A stretch of 64,000 nucleotides of DNA from Sphaerisporangium aureirubrum. Its GTDB lineage: Bacteria; Actinomycetota; Actinomycetes; Streptosporangiales; Streptosporangiaceae. The stretch lies in NCBI RefSeq assembly GCF_042658925.1, contig NZ_JBHSRF010000003.1:209790-273789 (forward strand), written 5' to 3'. Both the position numbers and the translations under genes were made by a program. Each line of letters opens with the position of its first letter. Within the stretch, counting starts at the first letter, position 1. Below are positions 18,566-26,723 of the stretch, in pieces. Below the pieces are notes generated by a model. The model saw only the letters and a list, made by a program, of their open reading frames with translations. It had not been told where the DNA came from and did not search any database.

Positions 18566-18835
18566 CAGGGCTCCGGGGGGGCACCGGGACCATCGGGGTG
18601 CCCACGCCTCGTGGGGGTGGCGTCCAGGTGTGGTGGTGGATTATCCGTGGATCGGGTGGGCTGTGGTCGGCATGGTGGGTGTCGACAACGGGTGGGCCCC
18701 TCAACCCGGCCGGAGCGGGTTTGATGTCTTCGGTCCTTTGACGTCGGCTATTCCTCGAGCGGCGACCTCTGTCGAGTTCCTCGCCGTACAACGGCGCCGG
18801 ATTCGCCGTACCACGTCCCGCCGTACCGGTGCCGG
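18566..18835 (+). repeat. Tandem repeat copy C
   Basis: Direct repeat of copy B, starting at the same CAGGGCTCC and running to about TTCGCCGTACCACGTCCCGCC, where similarity stops. The core is near-identical in all three copies. Possible translations of the core are Trp-rich in one frame, but frames differ between copies and none has a convincing start, so I treat the repeat as non-coding. Confidence 0.9.
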
Positions 18836-19094
18836 TATACGCCCGGTGGGCGCCGAGAGATACCGGACCGGTGGGGTCGGGTCATGGGACTGGTGGGGGC
18901 CGGGGTCACGTCGGCTCGTTCGGGACTGGATGACGCCGGGCCGGTATGGGGTCGGGGGGTACCGGGAGGGGTGGGGGCCGGGGTGGTTTGGGAGGTGGGG
19001 GGAGGTGTACGGTGCGGAAACGCTTAATGCCACTTATTTGCAACTACTAACGGATGGCCTAGAGTTGCGGGTAATCGGCTATCGGAGGGGTCCC

Positions 19095-20291
19095 GTGCAC
19101 GTACCTGATGGTTTCTTCACGGCGACGGTGTCGGTCGCGGCCGGGGTGGTCGCGGCGGCGGGGGTCGCCGTCTGTCTGCGTGGAGCCAGGCGGGAGTTGG
19201 ACGATCGGACGGCGCCGATGGCGGGGCTGGTCGCGGCGTTCGTGTTCGCGGTGCAGATGTTGAACTTTCCGGTCGCGGCGGGGACCACCGGGCATCTGCT
19301 CGGTGGGACTCTGGCGGCGGTGCTGGTGGGGCCGTACACGGCTGTGTTGTGCGTGGCGGTGGTGCTCCTGGTGCAGGGGTTCTTCTTCGCCGACGGCGGG
19401 TTGACGGCGCTGGGGGTGAACATCACCTTGATGGCCATCGTGACCGCGGCCGTCGGGTGGGCGGTGTTCCGGCTGATCCTGCGGGCCGCGCCGCGCCGGA
19501 CGGTGGTGCCGGTGGCCGCGTTCGTCGGCGCCGCGGTCTCCGTTCCCACGGCGGCGCTCGTCTTCACCGGCCTGTTCTGGATCGGCGGCACCGCGCCCAT
19601 CGACGTGGGGGCGGTGGCGGCGGCCATGGGTGGGGTGCACGTCCTGATCGGCCTGGGAGAGGGCCTGATCACCGCCCTAACGGTCAGCAGCGTCCTGGCC
19701 GTACGCCCGGACCTGGTCTACGGCGCCCGCGGCCTGACCGCCCCGCTGGTCCTGCGGACCGCAGGCGGCCCGGTCAAGGTCGCACCCACCGGTTCGTCCC
19801 AGCTCACGCTCAGCGGTTCCCCTCAGGCCGCGGCGGTCACCGATTCTCCCCAGATTACGGTCAGCGGCTCTCCTCAGGCCGCGACCACCGGTTCTTCCCA
19901 GGCCGTGCCGGCCGGCTCCTCCAGGGCCGTGCCGACCGGCTCTCCCCAGGCGGGGTCTACCGGGAACGCCCCTGCGCGCGGTCTGCGGCCGATTCTGGTC
20001 GGTGGTGCGTTGGTGGCGCTGCTGCTGGCGGGGTTCGTTTCGTTCTATGCGTCCAGTAGTCCGGACGGGCTGGAGAAGGTCGCGGGGGACAAGGGGCTCA
20101 ATGCGCAGGAGCGGGATCATCCGCTGGGGGACTCGCCGTTGGCGGACTACGGGGTGCGGGGGGTCGGGAACGAGCGGCTGGCGGTCGGGCTGGCGGGGGT
20201 GGCGGGGGTCGCCATCACTGTCGTGGCGGGGGGCGCGATCTTCATGACGGTGCGGCGGCGGGGGCGGGCCGCCGAGCGGGCCGGGGTCTGA
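19095..20291 (+). CDS. Nickel/cobalt ECF transporter substrate-binding subunit, CbiM/NikM fused to a PDGLE (CbiN/NikN-like) domain
   Basis: This 398-residue membrane protein starts with MHVPDGF. The Met-His N-terminus of CbiM/NikM inserts into the protein and binds the metal, which fixes GTG 19095 as the start. Residues 1-220 are the six- to seven-helix core with MNFPV-like QMLNFPVAAGTTGHLLGG and GVHVLIGLGEGLITAL. Residues ~230-292 form a hydrophilic linker of imperfect SGSPQAA/TGSSQAV repeats. The end (about 295-398) has two helices around SSPDGLEKVAGDKG, the PDGLE motif of the small second component. With the next two genes it makes a complete Ni or Co uptake system. Metal preference cannot be told from sequence. 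Confidence 0.92.
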   Translation: MHVPDGFFTATVSVAAGVVAAAGVAVCLRGARRELDDRTAPMAGLVAAFVFAVQMLNFPVAAGTTGHLLGGTLAAVLVGPYTAVLCVAVVLLVQGFFFADGGLTALGVNITLMAIVTAAVGWAVFRLILRAAPRRTVVPVAAFVGAAVSVPTAALVFTGLFWIGGTAPIDVGAVAAAMGGVHVLIGLGEGLITALTVSSVLAVRPDLVYGARGLTAPLVLRTAGGPVKVAPTGSSQLTLSGSPQAAAVTDSPQITVSGSPQAATTGSSQAVPAGSSRAVPTGSPQAGSTGNAPARGLRPILVGGALVALLLAGFVSFYASSSPDGLEKVAGDKGLNAQERDHPLGDSPLADYGVRGVGNERLAVGLAGVAGVAITVVAGGAIFMTVRRRGRAAERAGV

Positions 20292-20400
20292 TGGGGTGCG
20301 GGGCCGGATGAGGGCCAGGGTCTGATGCCGGATGAGGGCCAGGGTCTGATGGGGGAGCGGGTCTGATGAGGGAGTGGGGCCTGATGAGGGGTGGGGGCTG
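20292..20400. repeat. Imperfect minisatellite of GGTCTGATG-like units
   Basis: The 109 bases between the CbiM and CbiQ genes consist of degenerate repeats built on GGGTCTGATGRGGG and CGGATGAGGGCCA. Each unit brings an ATG, so the CbiQ start is ambiguous from sequence alone. Variable spacing here could alter translational coupling. Confidence 0.7.
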
Positions 20401-21165
20401 ATGGGGGGCGGGCATCACCATCGGTTGTTTCGGCAGGAGGATACGGTGGTGCATCGGCTGCCGCCGCAGTGCAAGCTGGTGGCCGTCGCCGTGTTCGCAG
20501 TGGTGGTGGTCGCGACGCCGCGTGAGGCCTTCGGGGCGTTCGCGGCGTATGCCGTACTGCTCGGCGTGGTGGCGGGCACCGCCAGGATCCCGGCGGGGTT
20601 CGTGTTGCGCCGCATGGCGATCGAGGTGCCGTTCGTGTTGTTCGCGGTGGCGTTGCCGTTCATCGGGCTCGGCGAGCGGACGCAGGTGCTCGGCGTCTCC
20701 CTGAGCGTGGCGGGGCTGTGGGCCGCGTGGAACATCCTCGCCAAGGCGACCCTCGGCGTCGCGGCGAGCATCCTGCTCGCCGCCACCACCGAGCCCCGCA
20801 TGCTGCTGCTCGGCGCCCAGCGGCTGCGGCTGCCCCAGCTGCTGGTGCAGATCGCCATGTTCATGCTGCGCTACCTGGACGTGATCCTGGCCGAGGCCCG
20901 CCGCATGCGGGTCGCCAGGGAGTCGCGTGGCTTCGTCGCCAGGGACCTGCGCCAGGCGCCGGTGCTGGCCCGTTCGGCGGGCGCGTTGTTCATCCGCTCC
21001 TACGAGCGCGGCGAGCGCGTCCACCTGGCGATGCTGAGCCGCGGCTACACGGGCGAGATGCCGGTGATCCACGACCTGCGGGCCACGGCCCGCGACTGGC
21101 GCGCCGCCGCCGCCCTCCCGGCCGCCGCCCTGGCCGTGGCCCTACTCTCGTGGAGCCTGCTGTGA
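20401..21165 (+). CDS. Energy-coupling factor transmembrane subunit (CbiQ/NikQ/EcfT)
   Basis: This 254-residue protein has five or six helices and the two cytoplasmic coupling motifs of EcfT subunits: ARRMRVARESRGF (A-R-G type, near residue 168) and LAMLSRGYTG (near 213). These transmit ATP hydrolysis from the ATPase to the metal-binding subunit. I chose ATG 20401 because the protein then begins MGGGHHHRLFR and runs into HRLPPQCKLV, the normal CbiQ start; the upstream ATGs lie in the minisatellite. It is followed after 28 bp by the ATPase gene. Confidence 0.92.
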   Translation: MGGGHHHRLFRQEDTVVHRLPPQCKLVAVAVFAVVVVATPREAFGAFAAYAVLLGVVAGTARIPAGFVLRRMAIEVPFVLFAVALPFIGLGERTQVLGVSLSVAGLWAAWNILAKATLGVAASILLAATTEPRMLLLGAQRLRLPQLLVQIAMFMLRYLDVILAEARRMRVARESRGFVARDLRQAPVLARSAGALFIRSYERGERVHLAMLSRGYTGEMPVIHDLRATARDWRAAAALPAAALAVALLSWSLL

Positions 21166-21193
21166 CACGAGCCCTACTCTCCCGGAGCGCCCG

Positions 21194-21940
21194 ATGACCC
21201 CGCCCTCCCTGCGCGTCACCGAGCTGGCGTACGCCTACCCCGACGGCACCCAGGCGCTGTTCGGTGTGGACCTGACCATCGCCAGGGGCGAGCGGGTCGC
21301 GCTGCTCGGTCCGAACGGCGCCGGCAAGACGACCCTCGTCATGCACCTGAACGGCATCCTGACGGCCGGGCACGGCACGGTAGAGGTCGCGGGCCTCCCG
21401 GTGCGCGCGGACACGCTGCGGGAGATCAGGCGGCGCGTGGGCCTGGTGTTCCAGGATCCCGACGACCAGCTGTTCATGCCGACGGTCCGCGAGGACGTCG
21501 CGTTCGGCCCGGCCAACCTCGGCCTGCGCGGCGAGGAGCTGGACCGGCGGGTGCGCGCGGCGCTGGAGCGGGTCGGCCTGCCCGAGGTGATCGACCGTCC
21601 GCCGCACCACCTGTCGTTCGGGCAGCGCCGCCGGGTGGCGGTGGCCACGGTGCTGGCGATGGAGCCGGAGATCCTCGTGCTGGACGAGCCGTCGTCCAAC
21701 CTGGATCCGGCGGCCCGGCGCGAGCTGGCCGAGACCCTGCGTTCCCTGGACGTGACGGTGCTGATGGTGACCCACGACCTTCCGTACGCCCTGGAGCTGT
21801 GCGACCGCTCGCTGATCCTCTCCGGCGGGGTGATCGCGGCGGACGCCCCGACCCGCGACATCCTGGCCGACCCGGCCCTGCTGGCCGCGCACCGCCTGGA
21901 GTTGCCGTTCGGCTTCTCCGTGCCGGTCGGCCGGTCTTGA
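21194..21940 (+). CDS. Energy-coupling factor ATP-binding subunit (CbiO/NikO)
   Basis: This 248-residue ABC ATPase has Walker A GPNGAGKTT near residue 39, Q-loop VFQDPDDQLF, signature LSFGQRRRVAVA, Walker B ILVLDEPSS and H-loop VTHDLPYALE. The QDPDDQLF Q-loop is typical of ECF-class ATPases. It is the last gene of the three-gene metal uptake operon. One ATPase gene is present, so a homodimer would drive the transporter. Confidence 0.93.
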   Translation: MTPPSLRVTELAYAYPDGTQALFGVDLTIARGERVALLGPNGAGKTTLVMHLNGILTAGHGTVEVAGLPVRADTLREIRRRVGLVFQDPDDQLFMPTVREDVAFGPANLGLRGEELDRRVRAALERVGLPEVIDRPPHHLSFGQRRRVAVATVLAMEPEILVLDEPSSNLDPAARRELAETLRSLDVTVLMVTHDLPYALELCDRSLILSGGVIAADAPTRDILADPALLAAHRLELPFGFSVPVGRS

Positions 21941-22054
21941 CCCTCGCCAGTCAAGCGCCACGCCGCCACCGTGTGGTGGAACACACGATCTTATGGTTGG
22001 GTGACCTCTGGCACGGTGTAGGCGAAGTAAAGTGGGCCCGCGAGGAGGTTCCAC

Positions 22055-22396
22055 ATGAAGCTGCGGCTCGCGCGGCGCGCGTTCGGGGACGCCGTCGTCG
22101 TCGCTGTCGAGGGCGAGCTTGATTTGTTCACCGCGCCGTTCCTGCGCGACGAGGTGCGCGACGCGATCAAGAAGGACAGCAGTAAACTGGTCCTCGACCT
22201 GGGCGAGCTGTCCTTCATGGACTCAAGCGGTCTGTCGGTGCTGATCGAGGCCTGGCGCCTGGCGACGGGTGAGGGCGGCGGCGTCTCGCTGGCCGCGCCA
22301 CAGGCCCCGGTGGCCCGCATCCTGCGCACCACCGGGCTGGACCGCCGCATCAAGGTCTACCCGGACGTCGCGGCCGCGGTCTCGGCGGAGATTTGA
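22055..22396 (+). CDS. STAS-domain anti-anti-sigma factor
   Basis: This 113-residue SpoIIAA/RsbV-like protein has the phospho-site FMDSSGLSVL (Ser57 the usual acceptor). The ATG has an excellent GAGGAGG site nine bases upstream. It is monocistronic between the metal transporter and a short-chain dehydrogenase. It should act with an RsbW-type kinase and be dephosphorylated by a PP2C such as the SpoIIE protein at 31121; that partnership is inference. Confidence 0.9.
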   Translation: MKLRLARRAFGDAVVVAVEGELDLFTAPFLRDEVRDAIKKDSSKLVLDLGELSFMDSSGLSVLIEAWRLATGEGGGVSLAAPQAPVARILRTTGLDRRIKVYPDVAAAVSAEI

Positions 22397-22409
22397 GCCA
22401 CTCCCAGTA

Positions 22410-22420
22410 GAACTTCGTTC
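22410..22420. promoter_or_regulatory. Possible operator upstream of the dehydrogenase
   Basis: GAACTTCGTTC is a perfect GAAC-N3-GTTC inverted repeat, 25 bases before the ATG at 22445. It resembles operators of TetR-type regulators of lipid breakdown, but is short enough to occur by chance. Confidence 0.3.
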
Positions 22421-22444
22421 GGTTGGCACGTTAGGGTCCAGGCT

Positions 22445-23218
22445 ATGGACCTGAACGGAGCAGCAGCAATCATCTCAGGCGGCGCCAGCGGGCTCGGTGA
22501 GGCCACGGTGCGCGAGCTGGCGGGCATCGGCGCCACCGTCGTGATCGCCGATCTGAACACCGAACGCGGCAAGGCTCTGGCCGACGAACTCGGTGGCGTC
22601 TTCGTGCACACGGACGTCTCCGACGAGGCCTCGGTGCAGGCGGCCGTGGACGCCGCCGTGGCGACCGGCAAGCCCCTTCGCGCGGTGGTCAACAGCGCGG
22701 GCATCGGCTGGGCGTCCCGCACGGTGGGGCGGGACGGCTCGCCGCACGACCTGGCCAGCTACCGCAAGGTGATCGACGTCAACCTGATCGGCACCTTCAA
22801 CCTCATGCGCATCGGCGCGGCGGCCATGGCGAAGACCGAGCCCGCCGACGCGGACGGCGCCCGCGGCGTCGTCGTCAACACCGCCTCAGTGGCCGGCATC
22901 GAGGGCCAGACCGGCCAGATCGCCTACTCGGCGTCCAAGGGCGGCATCATCGGCATGACCCTGCCCGCGGCCCGCGACCTCGCGGCGATCGGCGTCCGGG
23001 TGCTCACGATCTGCCCCGGCATCATCGACACCCCGATCTACGGCAGCGGCCCCCAGGCCGAAGAGTTCAAGGCCAAGCTTTCGGCGCCGGTGCCGTTCCC
23101 CAAGCGGATGGGCCGCGCGTCCGAGTTCGGGCACCTGGTGCGCGCCCTGATCGAGAACGACTACATGAACGGCGAGGTCATCCGCTTCGACGGCGGCATC
23201 CGCTTCCAGCCCAAGTGA
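22445..23218 (+). CDS. 3-hydroxyacyl-CoA dehydrogenase of the short-chain dehydrogenase family
   Basis: This 257-residue Rossmann enzyme has cofactor motif SGGASGLGEAT near residues 11-21, Asp in IADLN selecting NAD, NSAGIG near 85, and the catalytic Ser-Tyr-Lys set (NTASVAG, then YSASKGG). The sequence resembles type II 3-hydroxyacyl-CoA dehydrogenase (HSD17B10-like), including GRASEFGHLVRALIEN near the end. It oxidises 3-hydroxyacyl-CoA in fatty or branched-chain acyl breakdown. A crotonase gene follows 33 bp downstream and supplies the preceding hydration step. Confidence 0.9.
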   Translation: MDLNGAAAIISGGASGLGEATVRELAGIGATVVIADLNTERGKALADELGGVFVHTDVSDEASVQAAVDAAVATGKPLRAVVNSAGIGWASRTVGRDGSPHDLASYRKVIDVNLIGTFNLMRIGAAAMAKTEPADADGARGVVVNTASVAGIEGQTGQIAYSASKGGIIGMTLPAARDLAAIGVRVLTICPGIIDTPIYGSGPQAEEFKAKLSAPVPFPKRMGRASEFGHLVRALIENDYMNGEVIRFDGGIRFQPK

Positions 23219-23251
23219 GCCAGGCCGAACCGATCGAACGGAGGTACACCG

Positions 23252-24016
23252 GTGTCTGACGAGGTTCTCGTCGAGGTGGAGGGCGGCATCGCCGTCATCA
23301 CCATCAACCGTCCGCGGGTGAAGAACGCCATCAACGGCACGGTGGCGCGCGGCGTCGTGGCGGCGCTGGACGAACTGGAGGAGCGCAAGGACGTCGCCGC
23401 GTACGTCCTGACCGGCGCGGGCGGCACGTTCTCCGCCGGGATGGACCTGAAGGGCTTCCTCACCGGCGACTTCCCGCACGTGGAGGGCCGCGGGTTCGGC
23501 GGCATCACCGAGGCCCCGCCGAAGAAGCCGGTCGTCGCGGCCGTCGAGGGGTACGCCCTGGCGGGCGGCTTCGAGCTGGTGTTGTCCTGCGACATCGTGG
23601 TGGCGTCCGAGGAGGCCAAGTTCGGCCTGCCGGAGCCCAAGCGCGGGCTGGTGGCCGCGGCGGGCGGCGTGCTGCGACTGCCGCGCCGCATCCCGTACCA
23701 CATCGCCATGGAGATCGCCCTGACCGGCGACCACTACCCGGCGGGACGGCTGTACGAGCTCGGGCTGGTGAACCGCGTGACCCCGGCCGGTGAGGCGCTC
23801 GCGGCGGCCAAGGAGATCGCGGGGAAGATCGCGGCCAACGCGCCGCTGGCGCTGCTGGCGACCAAGCGGCTGGTCACCGAGTCGGCGGACTGGTCGCAGG
23901 CCGAGATGTTCGCCAAGCAGGCCTCCATCGTGAACTCGGTGTTCGGTTCCAAGGACGCCATGGAGGGTGCCGCGGCGTTCGCGGAGAAGCGTGCCCCGAG
24001 GTGGGCGGGAGAGTGA
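23252..24016 (+). CDS. Enoyl-CoA hydratase/isomerase family protein (crotonase)
   Basis: This 254-residue crotonase-fold enzyme has the oxyanion-hole segments GAGGTFSAGMDLKGF (near residues 54-68) and ALAGGFELVLSCDIVVAS (near 102-119). The region holding the two catalytic acids in true hydratases reads GLPEPKRGLVAAAGG, where one acid (EPK) is kept and the second position is not clearly acidic. It could therefore be a hydratase or an isomerase-type member. The GTG start follows GGAGGT. It is probably cotranscribed with the upstream dehydrogenase as a beta-oxidation pair. Confidence 0.88.
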   Translation: MSDEVLVEVEGGIAVITINRPRVKNAINGTVARGVVAALDELEERKDVAAYVLTGAGGTFSAGMDLKGFLTGDFPHVEGRGFGGITEAPPKKPVVAAVEGYALAGGFELVLSCDIVVASEEAKFGLPEPKRGLVAAAGGVLRLPRRIPYHIAMEIALTGDHYPAGRLYELGLVNRVTPAGEALAAAKEIAGKIAANAPLALLATKRLVTESADWSQAEMFAKQASIVNSVFGSKDAMEGAAAFAEKRAPRWAGE

Positions 24017-24192
24017 ACACGGCCGGGCGGCCCCGCCGCCCGGTGCGCACGAGGCGCGTGCCGGCCCGGTCGGCATGCGCCTTTTCCCGTTCCGCCCGGA
24101 ACACAGGTTAAACACCCATCGCGTACGGTAAAAGGGGGGCAAAGCACGTTCCAATGGGCCGACGGGGCGATGGCCCGTTACGAAGGAGAACC

Positions 24193-24831
24193 ATGGGCGA
24201 CTACGCCACCCGGCTCGCGCCGGCCGGACGATCCTCCGGCGATCGGGTCAAGAGGCGCGTGGTCGGCCTGCTCACCGGGGCGCTCGGCGCGGTGTTCGTG
24301 ATCATGCTGCTGATCGTGATCGAGTGGGCGCTGGAGATCGCCGACTACGTGCTGGCCCTGCACCTGGACCAATACGGCATCATTTCGCATGAGGTGCGCG
24401 GCCTGCCGGGGATATTCGCGGCGCCGTTCCTGCACGCCGGATTCGCCCACCTGATGGCCAACACCGTGCCGCTGGCCATTCTCGGGTTCCTGGCCGCGCT
24501 GCGGGGGGTCGGCCGGTTCGCGGCGGCCAGCCTGATCGTCATCGTCGTCAGCGGTCTCGGGGTCTGGTTCTTCAGCCCTCCGGGGTTGACCGTGGGGGCC
24601 AGTGGACTGGTCTTCGGCTATTTCGGATATGTCGTGACTCGGGGGTTGTTCGACCGGCATCTGTTGGACATCGTGCTCGGGGTCGTCGTGGCCGCGCTGT
24701 ATTACTCCCTGATCGAGGGAGTGCTGCCCGGGCAACCGGGAATCTCCTGGCAGGGGCACCTGTTCGGCTTGATCGGCGGGGTGCTGGCCGCCTGGACGCT
24801 ACGCCGCCGGAGGCGGCGGGAAATCGCCTGA
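24193..24831 (+). CDS. Rhomboid family intramembrane serine protease
   Basis: This 212-residue protein has about six helices. The rhomboid active site is visible: HAGFAHLMANTVPL carries the conserved His/Asn of helix 2, VGASGLVFGYFGY has the nucleophile Ser in GASG, and WQGHLFGLIGG has the catalytic His. It cuts substrates within membrane helices. The start is ATG 24193, seven bases after GGAGAA. No adjacent substrate candidate is evident. The gene is followed by a BlaI-like repressor. Confidence 0.92.
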   Translation: MGDYATRLAPAGRSSGDRVKRRVVGLLTGALGAVFVIMLLIVIEWALEIADYVLALHLDQYGIISHEVRGLPGIFAAPFLHAGFAHLMANTVPLAILGFLAALRGVGRFAAASLIVIVVSGLGVWFFSPPGLTVGASGLVFGYFGYVVTRGLFDRHLLDIVLGVVVAALYYSLIEGVLPGQPGISWQGHLFGLIGGVLAAWTLRRRRRREIA

Positions 24832-24846
24832 AAGCACCTTATTATG

Positions 24847-24878
24847 GGATATTCACCCTCAGAGGCGATGAAATATCC
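24847..24878. promoter_or_regulatory. Inverted repeat in front of the BlaI-type gene
   Basis: GGATATT at 24847-24853 and AATATCC at 24872-24878 form a perfect 7-bp inverted repeat about 65 bases before the repressor start, in an unusually AT-rich stretch. It may be the repressor's own operator or a transcript hairpin ending the rhomboid mRNA. It is not the classic TACA-N-TGTA BlaI box. Confidence 0.4.
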
Positions 24879-24944
24879 ATTACTACCGCAAACTCGGGCG
24901 ATGCTCAGCTTAACTAGTCGCGATAGGGACGCCTGAGGGACAAT

Positions 24945-25361
24945 ATGAGAGTGCATAATCTGGGATCTTTAGAGCGCGCCATCATGGAGGTGCTCTGGGA
25001 TTCCACGCGGCCGATGCTCGTGCGTGAGCTCCAGGGGATGCTCAACGCCGACGCCGACAAACTGCTGGCCTACACAACAGTCCAGACGGTGGCCGAGCGC
25101 CTCGTGAAAAAGGGGCTGCTGAGCCGCACCGCCGAGCGCAAGGCGTTCCGCTACTCCGCCCGCCGCTCCAGGGACGAGCACGTCACCGCCGTCATGCTGG
25201 AGGCCCTGGCCGAGAGCCCGGACCGCGCCCCGGTGCTGAGCTGCTTCGCGCAGAGCGTCGACCTCGACGACGCCCTGCGCCTGCTGGAGGAGCTGGCCCG
25301 CCGCACCGGCGAGCACAAGCACGTCGGCGGCCCCGGCTGGGTGCCCCCGCCCGCGCCCTAG
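24945..25361 (+). CDS. BlaI/MecI/CopY family transcriptional repressor
   Basis: This 138-residue protein has a winged helix (about residues 5-75) with the family pattern LGSLERAIMEVLW, then YTTVQTVAERLVKKGLLSR and AFRYSARRS. The C-terminal half is the dimerisation helix pair. Family members repress beta-lactamase or copper genes and are removed by a BlaR1-type membrane protease or by metal. No BlaR1 gene adjoins it. The nearest membrane protease is the rhomboid upstream, which is not a known partner. Confidence 0.9.
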   Translation: MRVHNLGSLERAIMEVLWDSTRPMLVRELQGMLNADADKLLAYTTVQTVAERLVKKGLLSRTAERKAFRYSARRSRDEHVTAVMLEALAESPDRAPVLSCFAQSVDLDDALRLLEELARRTGEHKHVGGPGWVPPPAP

Positions 25362-25363
25362 CC

Positions 25364-25393
25364 GTCCGGGCCTGGAAAGAAGAAGGCCCGGAC
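25364..25393. terminator. Bidirectional hairpin between the repressor gene and serC
   Basis: GTCCGGGCC and GGCCCGGAC form a perfect 9-bp stem around a 12-base A/G-rich loop, between two convergent genes. It lacks a long T-run, as is usual in actinobacteria. Confidence 0.7.
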
Positions 25394-25405
25394 CGGCCGG
25401 TCGTC

Positions 25406-26518
25406 CTAGAGCCGCTCGACCACGTGGTCGACGCAGGCGGTGAGCGCCTCGACGTCGGCCGGGTCGACCGCGGGGAACATCGCGACCCGCAGCTGGTTGC
25501 GGCCGAGCTTGCGGTACGGCTCGGTGTCCACGATGCCGTTGGCGCGCAGCACCTTCGCCACCTCGGCGGCGTCCACCTCGGCGGAGAAGTCGACGGTGCC
25601 CACGACGTTGGACCGCTGCGCCGGGTCGGCCACGAACGGCGTGGTGTAGGCCGTCTTCTCGGCCCAGGTGTACAGCCGGGAGGCCGAGTCGGCCGTGCGG
25701 CCGGTGGTGAAGTCCAGGCCGCCGTTACCGTTCATCCAGTCGAGCTGGTCGGCCAGCAGGATCAGCGTCGCCACCGCGGGGGTGTTGTAGGTCTGGTCCT
25801 TGGCGGAGTTGTCCACCGCCGTCGGCAGGCTGAAGAACTCGGGCACGAACCGGCCGGACGCCGCGATCTCGGACACCCGCTCCAGGGCGCGCGGCGAGAA
25901 CAGGCCGAGCCACAGGCCGCCGTCGGAGGCGAAGCTCTTCTGCGGCGCGAAGTAGTAGACGTCGAACTCCGAGGCCCGCACCGGCAGGCCGCCCGCGCCC
26001 GAGGTGGCGTCCACCAGCACCAGCGCGTCGTCGCCGCCGACCCGCTCGATCGGCATCGCCACACCGGTGGAGGTCTCGTTGTGCGTCAGCGCGTAGACGT
26101 CGACGCCCTCCTCGGCGCGGGGCAGCGGGTGGGTGCCCGGCTCGGACTTGATCACGCTGGGGTCGCCCAGCCACGGGGCCTTGGCGGCGACGGCCGCGAA
26201 CTTCGAGGAGAACTCGCCGAAGCTGAGGTGCTGGGACCGCTCCCTGATCAGCCCGAAGGCGGCGATGTCCCAGAACGCGGTGGTGCCGCCGTTGCCGAGC
26301 ACCACCTCGTACCCCTCGGGAAGCGAGAACAGCTCGGTCAGCCCTTCGCGGACCCTGCGCACCAGGGACTTCACCGGCTTCTGCCGGTGTGAGGTGCCCA
26401 TGAGGCTCGCGCCGGACCTGGCCAGCGCCTCGAGCTGCTCGGGGCGTACCTTCGAAGGCCCGGAGCCGAAACGGCCGTCCGCGGGCTTGAGTTCAGCGGG
26501 AATCACGATGTCAGCCAC
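25406..26518 (-). CDS. serC: Phosphoserine aminotransferase
   Basis: This 370-residue fold-type I PLP enzyme converts 3-phosphohydroxypyruvate plus glutamate to phosphoserine. It starts VADIVIPAELKPADGRFGSGPSKVRP, with the GSGPSKVR phosphate-binding motif of the actinobacterial SerC class. The PLP-binding Lys194 lies in YYFAPQKSFASDGG and the cofactor Asp in LVDATSGAGG. I chose GTG 26518; the upstream extension reads as random. SerC can also act in the DXP-dependent branch of vitamin B6 synthesis, and a pdxH gene lies 1.5 kb away. Confidence 0.94.
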   Translation of the reverse strand: MADIVIPAELKPADGRFGSGPSKVRPEQLEALARSGASLMGTSHRQKPVKSLVRRVREGLTELFSLPEGYEVVLGNGGTTAFWDIAAFGLIRERSQHLSFGEFSSKFAAVAAKAPWLGDPSVIKSEPGTHPLPRAEEGVDVYALTHNETSTGVAMPIERVGGDDALVLVDATSGAGGLPVRASEFDVYYFAPQKSFASDGGLWLGLFSPRALERVSEIAASGRFVPEFFSLPTAVDNSAKDQTYNTPAVATLILLADQLDWMNGNGGLDFTTGRTADSASRLYTWAEKTAYTTPFVADPAQRSNVVGTVDFSAEVDAAEVAKVLRANGIVDTEPYRKLGRNQLRVAMFPAVDPADVEALTACVDHVVERL

Positions 26519-26623
26519 CCATCCAGGGTAGTGAGGCGTGCCCGTGGTCATGTCCCCGGTCCGGATCCTGAGATGTCCGGCCGGGGTAAAGAATCGGCCC
26601 GGTAGGGGCTGTGAACGCCGGAA

Positions 26624-26647
26624 GGCCCGCAACCAGGGCTGCGGGCC
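26624..26647 (-). terminator. Hairpin downstream of the citrate synthase gene
   Basis: GGCCCGCA and TGCGGGCC pair perfectly around an 8-base loop, about 80 bases beyond the citrate synthase stop on the minus strand. There is no T-run. Confidence 0.5.
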
Positions 26648-26723
26648 GTGTACGGGGGGCGCCGTTCTTGGCGGAGTGCGAGGGGCGGGACGGCCGGTGC
26701 GCGGAGGGCCGGCCGGTGGGACC

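Larger units (their letters stand above)
18104..19094. other. Gene-free stretch: repeat copies B and C plus promoter region of the metal transporter
   Basis: About 990 bases with no credible gene. Positions 18104-18247 should hold the promoter of the minus-strand DUF6777 gene. Then come repeats B and C. Positions 18836-19094 are a G-rich leader (many GGTCGGG and GGTGGGG runs) ending in the AT-richer TTATTTGCAACTACTAACGG just before the transporter gene. TTGCAA matches one half of a Nur-type nickel-repressor box, but the second half is poor. No cobalamin riboswitch signature was found. Confidence 0.55.

Noticed and set aside
18192..18830. Short Trp-rich frames inside repeats B and C
   Set aside because: Different copies are open in different frames and none has a ribosome binding site, so coding is not supported.
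18836..19094. Possible cobalamin riboswitch before the nickel/cobalt transporter
   Set aside because: No B12-box-like sequence or the expected conserved core was found; the leader is mainly G-rich runs.
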